Below, one piece after another: positions 25,118 through 34,070 of a stretch of 64,000 bases of DNA (position 1 is the stretch's first letter; each line of letters begins with the position of its first letter). The notes under the pieces are model-generated. The model was not told where the DNA came from. It ran no database searches and saw only the letters and a program-made list of their open reading frames with translations. The position numbers and the translations under genes were made by a program. Source of the DNA: Lachnospiraceae bacterium (GTDB lineage Bacteria; Bacillota; Clostridia; Lachnospirales; Lachnospiraceae); contig QOUV01000004.1 in assembly GCA_003862155.1 (NCBI GenBank), positions 62,001 through 126,000 of the forward strand, given 5' to 3'.

Positions 25118-25606
25118 TTAGATTAAAAATCCTCTGTTCGAATCAGGGGCTATCTCAGCCTCATTTACATCGGTCCTTCCATAGGTGTAACCTGCGACTG
25201 TTTCCGGAACATTTTCCATAAGCGGAGCTGAATTATCGCTCTCCGCAATCTTTGCGTATGCCTCTCTGAGTGATTTTATCAGATCACGGGCTTCCTGTAC
25301 TGTATCGTAGCTTCCGTTGTAGGTGGCCTTTGAAAGCAGCTCCTGACAGTAGGTATAGATGGAAAACAGCCTCTTGCAGAGTTCTTCATCATGTGAAAAA
25401 TCAAGGTCATTTCTCAAATGATTTAATACATCTGAGGCATGCTCTAATGCTTCTTTGCTGGCGTCATCGCCTTTTTTCCCGTCTGCGTATCCGCTCTCTG
25501 CCTCTTTGGCATACTCATCGAACATATCATAGAGTATGACTAAAAGCTCTACTGCATTGGCGTGCGTGATCCTGTTTGTAAACTGCTGCTTCATTTCGTC
25601 TGTCAT
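25118..25606 (-). CDS. FliS-like export chaperone
   Basis: 162 residues. The N-terminal ~125 residues match the FliS four-helix pattern (FTNRITHANAVELLVILYDMFDEY, HLRNDLDFSHDEELCKRLFSIYTYC). An Ala/Pro/Glu-rich tail follows. FliS binds unfolded flagellin before export. Here the gene lies 18 bp after a very long DUF6240-like gene, both behind a sigma-28 promoter. It could chaperone that protein or a flagellin encoded elsewhere; this is inference. Start follows AAAGGAA. Confidence 0.8.
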   Translation of the reverse strand: MTDEMKQQFTNRITHANAVELLVILYDMFDEYAKEAESGYADGKKGDDASKEALEHASDVLNHLRNDLDFSHDEELCKRLFSIYTYCQELLSKATYNGSYDTVQEARDLIKSLREAYAKIAESDNSAPLMENVPETVAGYTYGRTDVNEAEIAPDSNRGFLI

Positions 25607-25624
25607 TTTGTCGTTCCTTTCTCT

Positions 25625-28600
25625 TTAAAAGAGTTCGCCCACTGTTTCTACAAAGCTTCTTGCTATAGAGTACAGCGTTTTCGTCTGGATCTCATTTGTT
25701 TTATCATCTGTCGTCTCAAAGCCCGGATCATCGGTATTGTAGAATACTGCCGAAGCATCAGTCCTGCCGTCATACTCTGTTACAAGGCTTACTGAGCCCT
25801 GTCCTAATTTTTCCTGGATTTTTTCTGCGAGCATGCCAAGATTTTCACTTAAGGTGTCGCGGCTTATACGCCTGTTGGTGGTTATTTTTCCATCAATGCC
25901 GCCATCCTCAGATGCTCTGAATTTCGCGTAAACCTCTCCAGTCGTATCGGAATCCATCGCGATATCGATAAGGCCCTTCTTTTCGTCCTTTCCGCGGACG
26001 ATCTTCAGGTTCATATTGCCGAGCTCGTCGCCGACCATTACCGGAATCGCGTACTCTTCCTTCTTCTGCGAAAGCTCTTTCATCACTGAGAGCTGGCGGA
26101 CTGACTGCTGTATAAGCCTGATGTCTATTTTTCCGGCGGCTGCGTCGTCTGCCAATGACTTCCGGAGGGCATTCTCTGCTGTGTCGTAGAGCTCCTTTTG
26201 AGCCTCAGCCATCTCCTGCGGCGATTTCAAGGCCTCGGAGAAATCGTTTATAAGCTTCTCCCATCCCTCATCCAAAGTCAGGCCATCGCCAATGCCCATA
26301 CTGTCTGCTAATACATCAAACGGCTGGCGGCCATTTTCTCCATAGAGCCTTGTATAGAAAAATCTGTGGTTTTTGATTACCTGATTTACGGCCTGAATGT
26401 TCAGCGGTGAAACTGCAACCTCTGAATCATTCAGGATCTGGTATGTCCTCTCGTCCGCTTCTGCCACTGCCTGCTCTATCTCAGCCTTCTTCGCCTGATA
26501 AAGCTGTTCGTCTGTTTCACTCTCGTCAGTATTGCTGCTTTCGGCTTCAAGAGCACTCGCTAATCTGTCCGGTGACATCGGCATATAAGCCTTTTCTCCA
26601 CCGATTGCCTGAAGGCGCTCCGGTGTAGCAAGAGCTTTGGCGTCGCGGGTTCTCTGTGTCTCGAATTCCTTTTCCTTCTCAAAGGCCGTGCTTATCTGGT
26701 CTGTTATAGAATTCGTGATAGAAGAATCCGGTGTGCTGAAGCTGTCATCAACTGAGTAATCCATCCCCTCATTTCTGGTGGAGCGGACCGCCTGCATCAG
26801 ATTCTCCATCGTGATATCAGCTCCCTCTGATAAAAGCGCTCCTATCGGTGCTCCATCAGTCACATCTATCTGATTCATCAGTCGGTAAAGTCCTATATAT
26901 GACTGCTTCTCATCTTCTGTAATCTTTCCGCTGTTTTCAGCCTTCCAGAGGAAGTCAGCATAGTCAGCAGCGTCCTTATCTGCTGACGAGCCGCTCGATG
27001 CCATGACCTTCTTTATCTCCTCCGTCTTGTCATAGAGCTCGTCCATCGACATCTGAAGTGGATTTTCGCCATTTTTTATAAGCTTCATTACAACTCCAGG
27101 CTTAAGGTTATTGAAAACCTTCTGAACCTTTTCGTCGGCAGCCTTTACGTCTGAGACATTTTTTTCTGTTATTTCACGGCTGTTATACGCGAGTATTCTT
27201 ACCGCACGGCGATTCTCGTCGTTTGCCTCGAGGCCTGTCTCACCTAAGATATCATCGACATTCGCAAATGCCTTCTGTATCGAATCTCCCAAATCCGGCC
27301 TTACCTCTGTACTCAAAGTCTCATAGGCACTTCCGGCTTTTTTAAGCAGATCATTTGTAGTTTTTCCTGAGGCTATCTCGCTCAGCCCACTTGAAAAAAT
27401 ACCGTCGTATGTCTTATAACACGATATAAGCGCTGCCGGCGACTGCTTCGCGTTCTCTATCGCATCTGTCGTATCATCGAAAAGAGCTGCCTTTTTGATG
27501 TCATCCGGGAAAAGTGCCTCTCCCAGAGTCTTCTCCTGCGCCTTAAGCTGCTCGACTATATCTGAGAGCTCTGTCGTATCGACAGAGATTCCCTGCTTTA
27601 TCAGACGATAGTTTGCCTCAGTTGTCATCATGAGGCGGGCCTCCTCGAGCTGCCTTTTGGCTGAAACCAGCTTTAACTCATCTGCACTGGCAGAACTCTG
27701 CAAACCACTGTTACTGCCAGAATTATCTGAGCCGCTGATGTCTGAATTATCGGCCATAGCCTGCTTCAGATTTTCTATAGTCAGTGGCTTTTCGTCTGCT
27801 ATGACGCTGGATAGATCCTCGTCTGTAGCTTTCGATATGACATCAGCTGCATCTCTGGACTTATCCATATCTGAAAAGCCCATTACTGCCATCGCTTCGA
27901 GCGGACTCTTTCCTTCTCTTACCGCATCCGTTATGGCCTGCGGAAGCTCCTGAGCTGTAATTGTCTTTGCTACGTTTAATGTATTAAAATCCTGGATATT
28001 TTCTGCTGTAAGCGGTACATTATTTTTTAACAGAAAAACAGCATTTGAAATCTGAGTTTGGTCTGCGTCAAGCCCGGCCTCTTCGATTTTTCCAGTAATC
28101 TGAGGCATCAGGTTCTCTATATCCTTATCAGAAAGGTCTGTCTGCTGCGACATATCTGTATTTCCGGCAAACTCAGCCTTTAAGACATTGTCCACTGTTG
28201 GCTGCTGGTCATTCTTCAGCAGATAAGTGCTGGTATCCGCGCTTATTGTATCCGGAAGTTCAGCTGCCTTCGAAACTGTCTCCTTTACCTGCCGCATCGT
28301 GACCGTATCCGTCGGCAGGTCAGCATTCTGAAGTGCTGTCTGTACATTTGAAATGGTATCTGCTGTCTGCGGGCCTGCACTTTGGGGTGCACTCTTAACA
28401 TTCGATACTGTTTCTGCTGTGGATGGAGCTGAAGACTGCGGAACCACAGACTCTCCTGAGGACTGCTTTATCGCGCTCTCTATGCTGTTTGCTTCAGCCG
28501 CCGAGCCCGACACTGCCTCTACTGCCGCCTTAGATACGCCGCCTGTAATCGACATATCCTTCCCAGCCTTTGCCATGTTTATACGGATCTTATCTGCTAT

Positions 28601-28969
28601 CGTAACAAAGGTCTTAGAATCCGTATCTGCCGGATCAAAGCCTTTTTCGATCATTTTCTTATAGTCCTGTTTCGACATCGTATGAGCTGCAAGAATCATC
28701 TCATTCTGAATATTTTTCTCACCGGCTCCAGACTGAAGCTGCTTCTCATATGCCTCAGCCTCTGTTTTGATAGTCTTTTTATTATAGACAGGTGAGCGCA
28801 TCAGGCCCTCGCCTTTTTCAATTACTATGCCCTGCGACCTGGCGTCAGTATCGACACCCATAAGGCTTATGCCGGAGTTATTTTTCTTATACTCAGCTAT
28901 GTATTCAGCCGCTTTATTTGTATTTTTATCTGTCGTATTATTTTTTACAATAAGGTCTTCTATCTGCAT
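25625..28969 (-). CDS. Large DUF6240-like flagella-associated protein
   Basis: 1114 residues with no signal peptide, mostly helical or disordered and rich in Ala/Ser/Asp/Glu. A short motif recurs at least six times, of the form (L/I)(T/S)xxN(I/L/V)xx(hydrophobic): PTVDNVLKA, LTAENIQDF, LTIENLKQA, ITEKNVSDV, ITMENLMQA, VSPLNIQAV. The last ~130 residues (IPVMVGDELGNMNLKIVRG onward) resemble the FliK hook-length C-terminal domain. Resembles DUF6240 proteins of Lachnospiraceae. The sigma-28 promoter and the fliS-like neighbour support a flagellar role, perhaps hook-length control. Start follows GGAGG. Confidence 0.75.
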   Translation of the reverse strand: MQIEDLIVKNNTTDKNTNKAAEYIAEYKKNNSGISLMGVDTDARSQGIVIEKGEGLMRSPVYNKKTIKTEAEAYEKQLQSGAGEKNIQNEMILAAHTMSKQDYKKMIEKGFDPADTDSKTFVTIADKIRINMAKAGKDMSITGGVSKAAVEAVSGSAAEANSIESAIKQSSGESVVPQSSAPSTAETVSNVKSAPQSAGPQTADTISNVQTALQNADLPTDTVTMRQVKETVSKAAELPDTISADTSTYLLKNDQQPTVDNVLKAEFAGNTDMSQQTDLSDKDIENLMPQITGKIEEAGLDADQTQISNAVFLLKNNVPLTAENIQDFNTLNVAKTITAQELPQAITDAVREGKSPLEAMAVMGFSDMDKSRDAADVISKATDEDLSSVIADEKPLTIENLKQAMADNSDISGSDNSGSNSGLQSSASADELKLVSAKRQLEEARLMMTTEANYRLIKQGISVDTTELSDIVEQLKAQEKTLGEALFPDDIKKAALFDDTTDAIENAKQSPAALISCYKTYDGIFSSGLSEIASGKTTNDLLKKAGSAYETLSTEVRPDLGDSIQKAFANVDDILGETGLEANDENRRAVRILAYNSREITEKNVSDVKAADEKVQKVFNNLKPGVVMKLIKNGENPLQMSMDELYDKTEEIKKVMASSGSSADKDAADYADFLWKAENSGKITEDEKQSYIGLYRLMNQIDVTDGAPIGALLSEGADITMENLMQAVRSTRNEGMDYSVDDSFSTPDSSITNSITDQISTAFEKEKEFETQRTRDAKALATPERLQAIGGEKAYMPMSPDRLASALEAESSNTDESETDEQLYQAKKAEIEQAVAEADERTYQILNDSEVAVSPLNIQAVNQVIKNHRFFYTRLYGENGRQPFDVLADSMGIGDGLTLDEGWEKLINDFSEALKSPQEMAEAQKELYDTAENALRKSLADDAAAGKIDIRLIQQSVRQLSVMKELSQKKEEYAIPVMVGDELGNMNLKIVRGKDEKKGLIDIAMDSDTTGEVYAKFRASEDGGIDGKITTNRRISRDTLSENLGMLAEKIQEKLGQGSVSLVTEYDGRTDASAVFYNTDDPGFETTDDKTNEIQTKTLYSIARSFVETVGELF

Positions 28970-28997
28970 AAAACCTCCGCAGCACTCCCTATTATTT

Positions 28998-29024
28998 ATT
29001 TCGGCCTGATAATCGGTTTCTTTA
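28998..29024 (-). promoter_or_regulatory. Sigma-28 (SigD/FliA-type) flagellar promoter
   Basis: Minus strand TAAA (29024-29021), exactly 15 bp, GCCGAAAT (29005-28998). The Bacillus SigD consensus is TAAA-N15-GCCGATAT, so 11 of 12 positions match with correct spacing. It sits about 30 bp before the DUF6240-like start codon. Confidence 0.88.
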
Positions 29025-29042
29025 ACGCAAACTTCCCATATA

Positions 29043-29067
29043 AAAAGAGGGCATAGTGCCCTCTTTT
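29043..29067. terminator. Bidirectional terminator hairpin
   Basis: Perfect 11-bp stem AAAAGAGGGCA/TGCCCTCTTTT with a 3-nt loop; A-run on one side and T-run on the other. It ends the transcript of the gene at 29127-29942 and isolates the sigma-28 promoter. Confidence 0.9.
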
Positions 29068-29126
29068 ACAAAAATCGTACAACAATGTTTTATATGATAT
29101 AGGTCTTATTAAAAAAATTGACATCA

Positions 29127-29942
29127 TCATGAGTCAGTTTTCAGCTTCTCATAGTTCACTTCATCGTCCTGCAGATAATTCCAGCCAGGGTAATCTGCCA
29201 TGATATCATTATAGAGATCCTCGTAATAATACTCCCTCATAAAGCGGTTTTCGCCTTTTTGATATGACAGATTGTACCTGCCATCTACCGCGACATTATA
29301 GAGCTCGACCGCGACAACATTCTTTGTATGCAGAAGGTCCTGATCCGCGGAATAAATCAGGTAGGCGGCCTCATGGTCTTTCTCATCCGAGTCGTATGAT
29401 GGCGCCAGCCGTGTAATCATTCCCCGGTATTCGTAGGATTTGTATTTTTTCCCGTTCTGCTTCAGAATTTTCTTTGCCACCTTATCCAGTTCGTCCCTCG
29501 CCGATATGATATGTCGATTTGGTTCATCGAGATCGCTTGAATCTCTGACATAATCTGGTGTCCTGCCGACCTTATACGTTTTTATCCTTTGCGAATAATA
29601 ACGGTTGCGCAGCAGGTTATTTTTCTTTTTGAATTTTACATAAAAGATCTGCCCCTCGTAAGAAAAAACAGCCTTATTACTGTCCTTAGTTGAAAAAGTA
29701 AAATCTCTTGCCCTGATTCCTGCCGGCGCGTCTTTCGTCACCTCGGCCCTTGGAATCAGGTACGGCTTTGCCCCATCGAAGGATATCGTAAGATACTTGA
29801 AAGGATCCACCGAGACAGCAGCTTTCCAGATCAGCACGACGACTATTGCCAGCAGGACGGCCGCAATAGTCGTCAGTACCATTTTTTTAATTGGAAATTT
29901 TTTCTCCTTGGAAGCAGACTCCCTTTTCCCCTTCATATTCAT
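29127..29942 (-). CDS. Membrane-anchored protein of unknown function
   Basis: 271 residues: a basic cytoplasmic N-terminus (1-20), one membrane helix (about 21-45), then ~225 extracytoplasmic residues with alternating strands (YLTISFDGAKPYLIPR, FSYEGQIFYVKF) and a charged C-terminus. I do not recognise the family. The ATG overlaps the stop of the EF-hand-like gene by 4 bp (ATGA), so the two products probably work together at the membrane. Confidence 0.7.
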   Translation of the reverse strand: MNMKGKRESASKEKKFPIKKMVLTTIAAVLLAIVVVLIWKAAVSVDPFKYLTISFDGAKPYLIPRAEVTKDAPAGIRARDFTFSTKDSNKAVFSYEGQIFYVKFKKKNNLLRNRYYSQRIKTYKVGRTPDYVRDSSDLDEPNRHIISARDELDKVAKKILKQNGKKYKSYEYRGMITRLAPSYDSDEKDHEAAYLIYSADQDLLHTKNVVAVELYNVAVDGRYNLSYQKGENRFMREYYYEDLYNDIMADYPGWNYLQDDEVNYEKLKTDS

Positions 29943-30352
29943 TCCTCGTCATCAAAATAATAGTACCAGTCATCCTCAGAAGTGATGTTGTACTTATCGT
30001 CGTAGCTGTTATCCTCGTCGCTCTCAGTTCCGTCATCGTAGAAGTAGTTGACAGTCTGGGCGTTTTCAAACTCTTCCCGCTGTGCTTTCATATCCTTTGC
30101 GCGTTCTCTTTGGTCTGCGCCAGCATCATAATTGCTGATGGATTCTATCATAAGCATAAAGGAATAAACAGCAAGAAAAAATACCAATATCCCATAAGGT
30201 CCCCTTCTAAGGGAAATCCTCGAACCTATTCTTTCACGATATGCATTAACATTGGCCTGCTCGCTCGAATTCAGCTCGCCGTCATGATTGTAGTCAAACA
30301 TCTCATCAATAGAATCATTAACGTCTCTGTTTGAAAAATCATCGAATGACAT
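29939..30352 (-). CDS. Single-pass membrane protein with EF-hand-like loop
   Basis: 137 residues. The N-terminus holds a full EF-hand/dockerin-type calcium loop, DYNHDGELNSSE (about 19-30), with Asp1, Asn3, Asp5, Gly6 and Glu12 in place. One membrane helix follows (about 53-72), then a very acidic, Tyr-rich C-terminus. Calcium sensing is inferred from the loop alone. Function unknown. Translationally coupled to the membrane-anchored protein after it. Start follows GAGGGTGG. Confidence 0.7.
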   Translation of the reverse strand: MSFDDFSNRDVNDSIDEMFDYNHDGELNSSEQANVNAYRERIGSRISLRRGPYGILVFFLAVYSFMLMIESISNYDAGADQRERAKDMKAQREEFENAQTVNYFYDDGTESDEDNSYDDKYNITSEDDWYYYFDDEE

Positions 30353-30375
30353 ATTTTTACCACCCTCTTACAATA

Positions 30376-30414
30376 TGACAAAAGCACCCGGACCAGCCGA
30401 ATGCTCTTTTTTAC
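30376..30414 (-). terminator. Weak terminator after recR
   Basis: AAAAGCA pairs with TGCTCTTTT around a CGG/CCG inner stem, with T-rich sequence on the minus side. The stem is interrupted, so efficiency is uncertain. Confidence 0.5.
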
Positions 30415-30418
30415 GTAT

Positions 30419-31018
30419 TTACAGTTCTTTACGTCCCTCTAATGCGCGAAGAAGCGTAACCTCATCGATGTATTCGAGATCTCCTCCAACCGGTACACCG
30501 CTCGCGATACGGGACACCTTTATCCCCGTAGGCTTTATAAGGCGGCTTATATACATGGCCGTCGTCTCTCCTTCAAGCGAGGAGTTTGTCGCGATGATAA
30601 CTTCCTTCACCTCATCAGAGGAGAGGCGGCTCATCAGCTCTTTAAGTCTTATATCTTCCGGACCGATTCCCTGCATCGGGGAAATGGCTCCGTGAAGTAC
30701 ATGGTAAACTCCATTGTACTCTCCGGTTTTCTCGTATGCCGCTAAATCCCTCGTATCCTCAACGACCATAATCGTACTGTGGTCTCTCTTAGGATTCGAG
30801 CAGATCGGGCAGATTTCCTGATCTGTAAGCGTGCAGCAGACTTTGCAGTAGCGGACATTTTTTCTGGCTGATTTTATAGTGTCTGCCAGTTTGTCCACCT
30901 GATCGGCTGGCATAGATAAAATATGGAAAGCCAGCCTCTGCGCAGTCTTCTCGCCGATTCCAGGAAGAGAAGAGAGTGAGGCGATAAGGTCTGAGATCTG
31001 CTTTGAATAGTAATCCAT
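30419..31018 (-). CDS. recR: Recombination mediator RecR
   Basis: Works with RecO/RecF to load RecA at gaps. 199 residues, normal length. Helix-hairpin-helix ([18 protein letters not shown]), four-cysteine zinc finger (CKVCC...CPICSN) and a Toprim domain ([23 protein letters not shown]-like [11 protein letters not shown]) are all visible. The ATG overlaps the ybaB stop by one base behind GGAGG. Last gene of dnaX-ybaB-recR, an arrangement conserved across Bacteria. Confidence 0.97.
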   Translation of the reverse strand: MDYYSKQISDLIASLSSLPGIGEKTAQRLAFHILSMPADQVDKLADTIKSARKNVRYCKVCCTLTDQEICPICSNPKRDHSTIMVVEDTRDLAAYEKTGEYNGVYHVLHGAISPMQGIGPEDIRLKELMSRLSSDEVKEVIIATNSSLEGETTAMYISRLIKPTGIKVSRIASGVPVGGDLEYIDEVTLLRALEGRKEL

Positions 31019-31362
31019 CAGAATGGCAGTCCTCCACCCATTCCGCCTGTCAGACCACCCATAGCTTTCTGTGTTTCCTCGTCAACCTGCTTCATCGCTT
31101 CGTTTGAGGCTGCGACTATCATATCCTCGAGCATCTCTACATCATCCGGATCAACTGCATCCGGCTCGATATGAACTGCCTTGATCTCTTTCGAACCTGA
31201 AACTGTGACTTCGACTGCTCCGCCACCGGCTGTTCCCTTGAATTCCTTTTCAGCAAGTTCTTTCTGGCTCTGTTCCATCTGGCGCTGCATTCTCTGCGCC
31301 TGCTTCATAAGGTTGTTCATGTTGCCAGGCATTCCACCTGGAAATCCACCACGTCTGGACAT
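31018..31362 (-). CDS. YbaB/EbfC nucleoid-associated protein
   Basis: 114 residues with the YbaB core ([56 protein letters not shown]). Gly/Met-rich ends are typical. Dimeric DNA-binding protein, always beside dnaX and recR. Start follows AGGAGT. Confidence 0.96.
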   Translation of the reverse strand: MSRRGGFPGGMPGNMNNLMKQAQRMQRQMEQSQKELAEKEFKGTAGGGAVEVTVSGSKEIKAVHIEPDAVDPDDVEMLEDMIVAASNEAMKQVDEETQKAMGGLTGGMGGGLPF

Positions 31363-31371
31363 ATTTAACTC

Positions 31372-32940
31372 CTATTCTGTGTCTTCTTCTATGTCTATTG
31401 GCATATCAGTTCCAATTATCTGCTGCATATCCCGGCTGGGATCATCGATTTTCTGGAACGTCTGGTTTTTTTCATTGAATTTAAACTCGATTGGCACCTG
31501 TTTTCCCAGGATCTGATTCAATTTCGCGGAAAATGCATCGAAATCCTTGTTACAGATGTTCAAGTCTCTTTTATTGTCAAAATATACGACAAGCTTGTCA
31601 TTTTCTACAAATGGCTGATGCCTCTGGTCTCCCCAGCCTGCCCTGAAACTTCCAGCCATAGTTTTTGCCACATCGTTTAGAACTGACTTTGCCTCTTTAA
31701 GATCCTCCGGAACAGCTGTCGGCAGCGGCGTTATCTCGACCGGTTCTGCCTGCTGCACTGCGGCATTTTTTACCTGTATGTCACCTGAATCAATCCTGTG
31801 TTCAAGCTCATCTATGCGATTTACAAGTGCATAGTTGTCACTATCCATTTCCGGGTGCATAAGCCTTATCAGAGAAACTTCAAGCAGCACTCTCTTGTCC
31901 TGCGCAAAACGCATCTGGTTTTCAAGATCACTCAGTATACGGATATAGCGTATCATTGCCTCCGCAGATAATTTATCGCTGTCCTCAAACAGCCTCTTCT
32001 TGTTCTCATAGGTCATATCGAAGGTATCGGCCATCCCGGGGGCATTTTTGTAGAGGAGCATATCGCGCAGATACCAGACAAAGTCCGAGACAAAGGAATT
32101 CAAATCTCTTCCCTCTGTCATTACTGAGTCTATAACTCTGCAGACTCCTGCAATGTCAATATCTACTATGGCATTGTAAATCCGGGAAAGGACCTCTGTG
32201 TCCACCGCACCAAGCACACTCAGTACTTTGTCGTAGGTCAGCTCTTCTCCCAGATAAAAATTGATACACTGATCCAGAAGGCTCAGCGCGTCACGCATTG
32301 AGCCGTCACCAGCTCTGGCCACGTAATTCAGAGCTTCATCTGAAGCCTTCACTCCTTCTTTTTCACAGAGCTCCCCGAGGCGGGCTGATATGACATCAAC
32401 TGAAATCCTGTGGAAATCGTACCTCTGGCACCTCGACAGTATAGTGACTGGAATTTTTTGAAGTTCAGTAGTAGCCAGAATAAAAATAACGTATGATGGC
32501 GGTTCCTCGAGTGTCTTTAAAAATGCATTGAACGCGCCGGGGCTTAACATATGGACCTCATCAATGATGTAGACCTTATACTTACCTGCTGCCGGAGGGT
32601 ATTCTACGTCCTCGATTATGCTCCTGATATTTTCAACACCATTATTCGAAGCCGCATCGATCTCCATCACATTCATCGAAGCGCCCTCTGCTATCGCCCT
32701 GCAGGTATCGCACTCTCCGCACGGACTGCCGTCCGGAAGCGGATGCTCGCAGTTTACCGCCCTTGCAAAAATCTTCGCTACAGTTGTCTTTCCGGTTCCG
32801 CGGGTTCCGGTAAAAAGATAGGCGTGTCCAATTCTTCCGGCCTTGAGCTCATTTTTCAAGGTCGTCACTATATGGTCCTGGCCCTTTACATCTGAAAATT
32901 TCTGTGGCCTGAACTTTCTGTACAGGGCCATGTATGCCAT
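31372..32940 (-). CDS. dnaX: DNA polymerase III subunit gamma/tau
   Basis: Clamp-loader ATPase subunit. 522 residues. Walker A GTRGTGKTT near 45, zinc module with NCEHP...CGECDTC near 65-80, Walker B VYIIDEVHML near 120, sensor-1 LATTELQKIPVTILSRCQR. The C-terminal ~150 residues are the variable tau-like region that contacts the polymerase. No evidence for a gamma-producing frameshift was checked. The start follows AAGGAG with a rather long (11-bp) spacer. Confidence 0.97.
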   Translation of the reverse strand: MAYMALYRKFRPQKFSDVKGQDHIVTTLKNELKAGRIGHAYLFTGTRGTGKTTVAKIFARAVNCEHPLPDGSPCGECDTCRAIAEGASMNVMEIDAASNNGVENIRSIIEDVEYPPAAGKYKVYIIDEVHMLSPGAFNAFLKTLEEPPSYVIFILATTELQKIPVTILSRCQRYDFHRISVDVISARLGELCEKEGVKASDEALNYVARAGDGSMRDALSLLDQCINFYLGEELTYDKVLSVLGAVDTEVLSRIYNAIVDIDIAGVCRVIDSVMTEGRDLNSFVSDFVWYLRDMLLYKNAPGMADTFDMTYENKKRLFEDSDKLSAEAMIRYIRILSDLENQMRFAQDKRVLLEVSLIRLMHPEMDSDNYALVNRIDELEHRIDSGDIQVKNAAVQQAEPVEITPLPTAVPEDLKEAKSVLNDVAKTMAGSFRAGWGDQRHQPFVENDKLVVYFDNKRDLNICNKDFDAFSAKLNQILGKQVPIEFKFNEKNQTFQKIDDPSRDMQQIIGTDMPIDIEEDTE

Positions 32941-32979
32941 ATTAAATCATGCTCCTTTTTACAAGTATTCCCGTCAGGC

Positions 32980-34059
32980 TCAGTCTCCAAACGAGATTCC
33001 AATCCGTTTAGCTTCCTGCACCATCCTGCTCTTAGGATCTACCATCTTAAGCTTTCCAGCTACTTCTGCAAGCGGTACAAGTTTTGTCTCACCATTTATA
33101 ATGGCAACCATGTTGCCGAATTTGCGATCAACGATAGCTTTGGCCGCTGCCGATCCAAGTCTTGTTGAAAGTATCCTGTCGTATGGGCAGGGACTTCCAC
33201 CTCTCTGCATATGTCCAGGGATCGTAACTCTGACCTCTGAGCCTGTAGCCTGCGTGATCATGTCTGCGATCTTATACGATACCGAAGGCCATTTCTTGGC
33301 TTCTTTGGCAAGCTTTTCTTTTCTCTCCTTCTTCGGAAGAGCTGCGTCGTCTTTTGAAATAGCTCCCTCTGCTACTGCAAGAATAGTAAATCCTTTACCC
33401 TGCTTGTGTCTCTTCTGGATTGCATCGAGGATCTTTACATTCTCATACGGAATCTCCGGCAGAAGGATGATATCTGCTCCGGAAGCAACTCCTGCGTATA
33501 GCGTCAGCCATCCTACCTTATGGCCCATGACCTCAACTATAAATACTCTGTTGTGAGAGGCTGCGGTCGTGTGAATGCAGTCGATAGTCTTTGTCGCTAT
33601 ATTTACTGCTGAATAAAATCCGAACGTCATATCTGTGCCATAGATATCATTATCAATGGTCTTTGGAAGATGGATGACATTTAATCCCTCTTCACGAAGC
33701 AGATTTGCCGTCTTCTGCGTTCCATTTCCACCGAGGATGACTATGCAGTCCAGTCCAAGTCTCTTGTAATTCGACTTCATGGCCTCAACTTTGTCGAGTC
33801 CGTTCTCATCCGGAACTCTCATAAGCTTGAACGGCTGTCTCGATGAACCGAGAATCGTTCCTCCCTTTGTGAGTATTCCTGAAAAATCAGCTCCAGTCAG
33901 CTTCCTGTAGTCACCATAGATAAGGCCCTTGTATCCGTTCAGGAAACCGTAAATCTCGAGGTCATCCCTGCAAATATTCTCGAGTCCCTTGACCACACCT
34001 CTCATTGCGGCGTTCAATGCCTGGCAGTCTCCGCCACTTGTAAGCATTCCGATCTTCAT
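32980..34059 (-). CDS. pfkA: 6-phosphofructokinase (PfkA family)
   Basis: Phosphorylates fructose 6-phosphate. 359 residues from the ATG at 34059 (behind GAAAGGCGA); a GTG 15 bp upstream is an alternative. Motifs: TSGGDCQALNAAMRG at the N-terminus, GGNGTQKTA near 100, LPKTIDND near 120 and GHMQRGGSPCPYDR near 280. The donor-site positions are Gly (GGNG, as in ATP enzymes) and Lys (PKTIDND, as in PPi enzymes), a mixed type also seen in some ATP-dependent PFKs. Donor specificity therefore cannot be assigned from sequence. Starts 11 bp after the tocopherol-cyclase-like gene. Confidence 0.93.
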   Translation of the reverse strand: MKIGMLTSGGDCQALNAAMRGVVKGLENICRDDLEIYGFLNGYKGLIYGDYRKLTGADFSGILTKGGTILGSSRQPFKLMRVPDENGLDKVEAMKSNYKRLGLDCIVILGGNGTQKTANLLREEGLNVIHLPKTIDNDIYGTDMTFGFYSAVNIATKTIDCIHTTAASHNRVFIVEVMGHKVGWLTLYAGVASGADIILLPEIPYENVKILDAIQKRHKQGKGFTILAVAEGAISKDDAALPKKERKEKLAKEAKKWPSVSYKIADMITQATGSEVRVTIPGHMQRGGSPCPYDRILSTRLGSAAAKAIVDRKFGNMVAIINGETKLVPLAEVAGKLKMVDPKSRMVQEAKRIGISFGD

Positions 34060-34070
34060 CTTTTCGCCTT

